DNA from: Kingdonia uniflora
Lineage: Eukaryota > Streptophyta > Magnoliopsida > Ranunculales > Circaeasteraceae
Direction of reading: 5' to 3'
Assembly: GCA_014058105.1 (NCBI GenBank)
Contig: JACGCM010000560.1
Location: forward strand, 3,224,001-3,288,000
DNA: 64,000 nt
In this document: positions 58,726 through 64,000 of the stretch, one piece after another
Layout of the letters: each line of letters opens with the position of its first letter
Position numbering within the stretch: the first letter of the stretch is position 1
Translations under genes and position numbers: made by a program
Notes under the pieces: model-generated
The model's database searches: none
What the model saw: the letters and a program-made list of their open reading frames with translations, nothing else
What the model was told of the DNA's origin: nothing

Positions 58726-60372
58726 GATCCTTCCCTCTGCAAAAGATTTTAACCACGAAATCGACAAGTATGAAAAATATCACGGAACCCAATATTTTCT
58801 GATATGGCATACCCGTCTTCAAACTTCAAACTCTACCACAAAATTTACCGTAAACCAAAATCGTACCCAAGTGCAGGGGTACGATGTTGTCATTAACATC
58901 CCTATGTCGATCAATGCCTAAAACTGAAGAAAACACTATTATGCATTTCTCGGAACTCGCTAAAAAGCCCTCCCAAAATGGATCAATGAACTCTTTCTTA
59001 ATAACATCATCTGGTTATTTGTCAAATATTGGGGGTTTATCTCAATAAACGACTGGGAAAAATTCACCATTTTGTGTGAAAGTACTATTCTAAAAAGCCT
59101 GGCTGGACACATGATTTACATGCGATGGAACTGGGTGTGGGTTTAGAGTTGTTGAAGTGAGTCAAGCATGGGATGGAGAGGCTGAAGCTACTAGAGTTGA
59201 TCAGGCATGACGATTGTGTTGTCTACTGTTGGAGTTGGTTACTTTAGTGCAAGAAGCACGTATCTTGCATGTGCTGGAGTGTGAATAGGGTATGGTGCAC
59301 CCAGCTGTACCCTATCACTCTCCCTTCTTTCTCCTTCATAAACACAACCCTGTAACCCGATTTCAATTGAGTTTTAGGTTGGAAAACCCAACCCTAAAGT
59401 TTCAAACGTCGATGCCCTCCTTGTCATGTCATCACCTTATCTTATTATACCACTTTCTCCATTACCCAAATCGCGATACTGCAGCTCGGGTTCGACTAAT
59501 TCTATGCAATTCTTTCGATGGTGAAAATCTAAGTCCCAATTCTTTGATCGTAGAGACTTGATTTGGTATTCGGCAATCCACTCCTACGTTAATTTTATCG
59601 GTGGGGCTACCATAGTTGCAGAGAGTACACCCTCTATAAAATTTATATATTTTGGTGTCGTACTTAGCGCGGCTGAGTTACTCGCGTCTAGTGGTTTGGG
59701 TTTAGGCTTGAGCCTGGACTGGGTGTCTTGGGAGTATAATAGGGCTAAACCTGGTTTAGTTTAAAACGAGGCACATGAACTTCACACGATCCATTCTCTT
59801 CCTCCCTTCGCACCTACTTTTCTTTTCCACTTTAAGTCTGTAACTACTTCTAGTTTTGTTGTTTCGCGACCCTTTTCGACAAAAACCCTGACCTCAGGGA
59901 CTCCATGATCTTCGGTAAGGTTTATGGTGAGTCCCATATTGAGAACCAACTCTATTTTTGTATCGGCTGGTTTCTATATACCGATCACGATTCTGGCAGC
60001 GTCTAAATCTGTCTCAGGTTCCTGTTTCGATTTGGATTGGATCATTAGTGGTTCATAACCCACGCGCCACCCATATAACCTGCTTTACAAGAGAGAATAT
60101 CGGGGGTCTTATTCACTCGTAAACTCCTCACTTTCTTATGAACTTGCGATCAAACCATTGTCGGGGTTTTATGAAGTTTCGACCGGTGATGGCAAAATTG
60201 TCGTTGGTCCAAATTGGTCCTTAAGGTGTGGGAGTAAAAATTCATTCAAAACCAAAACTTCAACTAGCTTATCGAACTTAGTATTTAACTCTTTAATCGA
60301 CGTAACCATCTCGTGGATCTGGAAATCAGAACTCCTCAAAGGAAAATTTAACCGGCTCTGATGCTAATTTAA

Positions 60373-60782
60373 CATAAATCTGAGTCGTGGAAGCAGGAAC
60401 TTGGATTGATATATGTTAACCTAATTAAAATTAAGATTTTTACTAATGCTAAGATAAAAAAACTAAACTTCAAATTGAAATTAAACAAAAGCTTAAACTG
60501 AAACCTAAATTGAATTTTCTTCAAATCATCAACTAATTAAAATACATAACCTAGCATTCCTTTTATAGAACACAGGAGAATTAGAATTAGCAACCCTAAT
60601 TTTATTCTAAATTGAAATCTACTAAAATTGGGAAAACTTCATCTTTAAGCTTGTGTTGGCTAAACAAGCAAGTTCATAAATTCTACTTAACATCTCTAGC
60701 AATAGAGATACTTAAATCAAAAGGTATAAATAAAGATAACCTATTGACAATGAGAACGACCATTAGATGACGATTTATATCA
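60373..60782 (-). repeat. 5' LTR of non-autonomous element 2
   Basis: Pairs with 58,368-58,725. It is about 50 bp longer, mostly from an insertion-like segment near 60,400-60,460. Confidence 0.82.
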
Positions 60783-61914
60783 CTTTTATTAAGACCTTAA
60801 GTAATGATAATTAAAGAACATATGCTCTTTTGTCTCACTCTCATAATTAGCAGCCCTATGCAACATGACTGATTAACGTCACCATATTACATTATTTTTT
60901 TAGCCTTAATTATTTCCATGTCTGTAAATCTAGGTTTACAACAAAAGGTAGGTTTTGTTATAATTTTCAACAACCCATCTTCAAATGGATTTCCACACAT
61001 TCTCTTTTTCACAAACTCTAAGATCCCAAAAGGTTGGGAAAGAAGATTTGACCAAAAACTATCAAGAAAGAAAGAAAATTGACCCTCCCAAAAAATTAGT
61101 TTAGTTGCTGCTCGGGATCAGTTTATTGTATATTTTTTTGGTTCAAGTCGGGTCGGGTTTTTTACCTAAATTAGTTCAATTCGAGATCAAATATTAGGAA
61201 TCGATTTAGATCAGTGCGGGTTCAGTTCAGATCGAAAACTGACTCATACTCAGCCTTAACGAATGACATGTATAAAAACCAATTTAAGTTGATAACACAT
61301 ATAAGTTACACTTCTCGCGATGTATATGGTATATAAATAATAAACTGGGGACATATTTGTATTTCTCCCATTAATAGTTATCATATATATTTTATAAAGG
61401 AAATTATAATTTTAAATACTCCAAGATGCAAACTTTCTCAAACTGATACTTTGACAAGGCTCTTCCAAAATCGATACTAAAATTACCAAATAGATACAGG
61501 TCCAACCTACTATTCTTATGTATTAAATGATGATGACTAGTCTAATCAGCTACAGTTATAAGAGGGAAGATTCCCTCCAAAATAAACTACCAACCTTAAA
61601 AATCAAAGCTTCTTCTTTTATAAAAAAGTTTATACAAAAATCAAAGCAGATTATCCTTGATATACTATTTGTCTTCTTGATGTACCAAGTCTTCCAACCA
61701 TCATTGTGTATTCGATGAAGTCCTCACATAGAGATCATTGGGGAGAAAAGGATTATTGTTGTCCTAGGGTTATTATTGTTGTCAAAGAGCTTTGGTAACC
61801 TTTTCTCTGACCGTTGAAGTAAATATCATCTTTAGCTTTGTATCTGCATCATGATTTATCCCATTTATCTTAAGAAAAGATGTTATGCAAGATATACATT
61901 GTTATCAATATGTA
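60783..61914. other. Intergenic stretch upstream of the MuDR-type gene
   Basis: No gene seen. The terminal inverted repeat expected upstream of a MuDR-type element was looked for and not recognised. Confidence 0.4.
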
Positions 61915-62415
61915 CTTAATCATTTGTCTTCTGCTATTTTATCATTTTCTCTTACCATTTTTTTGACTTATTTTTACCATTTGTTTTCTGCCACTTTATC
62001 TCCAGAATTGTTAATTTATATTATTTGTTTTAGGGATGCCTATCATTTGTTTGAGGGATGTCTTGAGTTGAGCTTTATATCATTTGTCTTCTTCTACTTT
62101 ATCATTTGTCTTCTTCTACTTTATTATTTGTATTCTACTACTTTATCATTTGTATTATGTCATTTTTAGCATTTTCTTGTGTCATTTTTATTATTTATTT
62201 TATGTTCCTTTATCACCGGCATTGTTCATTTATATCATTTGTTTCAGGGATGTCTATCATTTGTTTGAGGAATGGAGATGAGCTTTATATCATTTTTCTT
62301 CTACTACTTTATTATTTGTATTTTACATCCTTACTATTTTTCTTATGTCATTTTTATCATTTGTTTTTTGCTATTTTAACTCCGACATTGTTTATTTATA
62401 TCATTTGTTTCAGGA
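61915..62415 (+). repeat. Array of tatcatttgt-type motifs
   Basis: The motif (t/a)atcatttgt with variants and ctactttat occurs a dozen or more times, together with two longer repeats (gggatgtctatcatttgttt and variants). The same motif clusters again at 63,785-63,905 in an intron of the downstream gene. Hydrophobic frames here are by-products of the repeat. Confidence 0.75.
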
Positions 62416-64000
62416 ATGGATGGAGTTCAACTTTATACCATTGTTCATTTTGGGGGGGATATCGTACCTCTAAAGAACAGGTCAATCGTTAGTCATGTTG
62501 GAGAAAGTACGAAACTTACCACACTAAAAGTGTACACATCATATAAAGATTTCATTACACTCCTTGAAGAAACAAGCAAAATCTATCTTAAGGACTATGA
62601 GCTGTACAACTTCGTCCATGGTTGTGTATGCACAATTTCATCAGTCCAGGATTATACCGTAATAATTAATATGCATAAAAGAAATCCTGGCACACCCTTT
62701 CACATATGGATTGCTAATGAGCGTAGGGTACCTTCCCAGAACTCCCAGAACTTTGTTTCTGATTTTAGTTCAGGTAAAGGGTTGTCCACCATCAAAGATA
62801 TTGGTTCAGGTAAAGGGTTGTCCCAAAATAGTATTAGGATGCCTGAAACGGGGGGACCTTTGCATCATAACGCATTTCCTGATCCTGGACTTGAATATAG
62901 GGGTTACCCTAAAACAAACAACAGAGGGTTTGATCCACGTAGGTTTGGACCTTTAGTGGATGATGTTCCTCAATCGAATGAACCTTTTAAAACTATCCTT
63001 ACTGATGTTCCTCTCTCAAATGAACCTAATATTCCTCAATTAAATGTTCATCTCTCAAATGAATCCATGTTAACTAATGTTCTTCTTTTAAAAGAACCTA
63101 TGTTAATTAATGTTCCTCTTTCAATTGAACCTAAACCTATTATTAGAAAAGTGAGCCTTCTGGTAAGAACGCAACATTTATTATTTGCAATGAGGGTTTT
63201 AAAATTTCTTATTATATTATTATCATGCTAAAAAGCATTTTTGTCATTTGTTCTGCTGAATTACAGTTTGAATCATAACCTCAACAGGTGAAAGATCTTC
63301 TGGATTTTTGAATCAAATCTACTGCGTACACGGAGGATCTCAATAACTTTAATAAAGATTTTAACATTGGTGATCTATATCGAGATAGGATTGTACTTAA
63401 GAATCACATAAGAGCTTATGCAGCTGTAAACAAGTTCAATCTCGTACACGTTCTGAGAAATGAATATAAAATTGTGGTGTGTTGTAAAGGCCATAATTGT
63501 TCTTAGCAGATTTACGAGACAAGGTTGCTTGGTTTTGCCCTATATAGAGTAAGTACTCATTGTTCTGTGTATATATGCATAAGAGTAGAAGCTAAGAATT
63601 ATAATAGATATAAGGTAGCGTCTAATAGATGGGTTGCTTCTATAATCAGGCAAAAACTATGAAAAAACCTAAACTATAAAGCTGCAGGAATTATTAAAGA
63701 TTTGTATATTAATTACAAGGTTGATGTAGTATACAATATTGCCTTGCGTGTGAAAGAAAAAGCCAACTCTAAGGTAATATCATTTTATCTATCATTTATT
63801 TGCTCATCCTTTATCATTTGTACAATCATGTTTATCATTTGATCCAATATCATTTGTTCAAAGCACTTTGTCATTTGTCCTATGATATTTATCATTTATC
63901 TTCCTTTGATTTAATGCATTTATTTCAGATGCGAGGCAGATATAAGCACGCATACCAACTATTTACAAGCTACTTTGTAGAAGTGAGGTTGGTTGACCTA
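62416..64000 (+). pseudogene. MuDR-type (MULE) transposase gene, 5' part, runs off the window
   Basis: Exon 1 (62,416-63,162, 249 codons, open) starts MDGVQLYTIVHFGGDIVPLK, the N-terminal part of plant mudrA-like proteins, and carries two internal peptide repeats (SGKGLS twice; VPLSNEP-like four to five times). Exon 2 (63,288-63,773, phase 0) reads GDLYRDRIVLKNHIRAYAAV, VVCCKGHNCS and HCSVYICIRVEAKNYNRYKV: the MuDR DNA-binding Cys/His region. It has stops at 63,309, 63,504 and 63,660. Exon 3 begins at 63,929 (MRGRYKHAYQLFTSYFVEV), where the text before the catalytic core is expected. Introns have GTAAGA/GTAATA donors and AG acceptors. The catalytic domain lies outside the window. Confidence 0.87.

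Larger units (their letters stand above)
58368..60782 (-). mobile_element. Non-autonomous LTR retrotransposon, copy 2
   Basis: LTRs are 60,373-60,782 (5') and 58,368-58,725 (3'). On the minus strand the primer site ttagcatcagagccgg is at 60,352-60,369. The LTR start TGATGTGAATCATCCTCTAA (3' copy), its purine tract gcagagggaagga and the preceding gaagacgggtatgccatatc match copy 1 at 29,513-31,712, so the two are one family. The inside (1.65 kb) has a gag-like start (QIHEMVTSIKELNTKFDKLV) but no pol. Outer flanks tctag and ctttt do not match. Confidence 0.8.

Noticed and set aside
59292..60361. Plus-strand ORFs of 60-90 codons
   Set aside because: Antisense to the gag-like start of non-autonomous element 2, with no recognisable motif.
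61885..62492. Hydrophobic, membrane-like ORFs
   Set aside because: Overlapping frames all arise from the tatcatttgt/ctactttat low-complexity array.

Overview
The window is nuclear DNA of a flowering plant, most likely a eudicot. It is AT-rich, carries plant-type LTR retrotransposons (Copia, Ty3/Gypsy of the Tat type), a CACTA end, a MuDR-type transposon, FAR1-related (FRS) genes and an ABCB transporter remnant, and its introns are of the GT-AG type. No rRNA, tRNA, organellar or bacterial gene was found. Almost every coding region contains stops or frameshifts, so this looks like old transposon-rich heterochromatin with dead host genes embedded in it.

Layout. 1-3.2 kb: minus-strand remnant of a Gypsy-like element (gag tail, a tRNA-Asp-type primer site, a possible LTR). 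3.3-6.25 kb: exon-like pieces with a duplicated segment, running into the subterminal repeats and right end of a CACTA transposon that sits inside a Copia element. 6.25-14.16 kb: a 5'-truncated Copia internal region followed by a complete but decayed Copia element; the two share the middle LTR. 14.7-16.4 kb: second half of an ABCB (MDR/PGP) transporter pseudogene. 16.7-18.3 kb: a dispersed repeat, a 5'-UTR-like stretch and an F-box-like scrap. 18.35-29.05 kb (minus): two FRS pseudogenes in tandem. The upstream one has a whole Copia element (21,367-28,235, perfect 5-bp target duplication) inside an intron. The downstream one has tandemly multiplied small exons.

29.5-31.7 kb: a non-autonomous LTR element. 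A second member of the same family, inverted, is at 58.4-60.8 kb. 35.3-40.0 kb: a hAT-like MITE and a 3'-truncated Tat-type Gypsy element bracketed by a direct repeat of about 430 bp. 40.2-53.5 kb (minus): a 13.2-kb Tat-type Gypsy element with gag, protease, RT, two RNase H regions and integrase. It also carries a tandem repeat array and, on the opposite strand, a seven-exon coiled-coil gene. 55.95-57.02 kb (minus): N-terminal half of an FRS gene, complementary to the C-terminal half at 28.2-29.05 kb. 57.6 kb: solo LTR of the truncated Gypsy family. 62.4-64.0 kb: 5' part of a MuDR-type transposase gene running off the right edge.

The most unusual items are the antisense, intron-containing gene inside the Tat element with its adjacent satellite-like array; the FRS gene apparently split by about 27 kb of nested insertions and carrying a Copia element in a downstream intron; the triplicated 60-bp phase-0 exons; and the bracketed truncated Gypsy copy. 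All domain calls come from reading translations by eye; no database search was possible.
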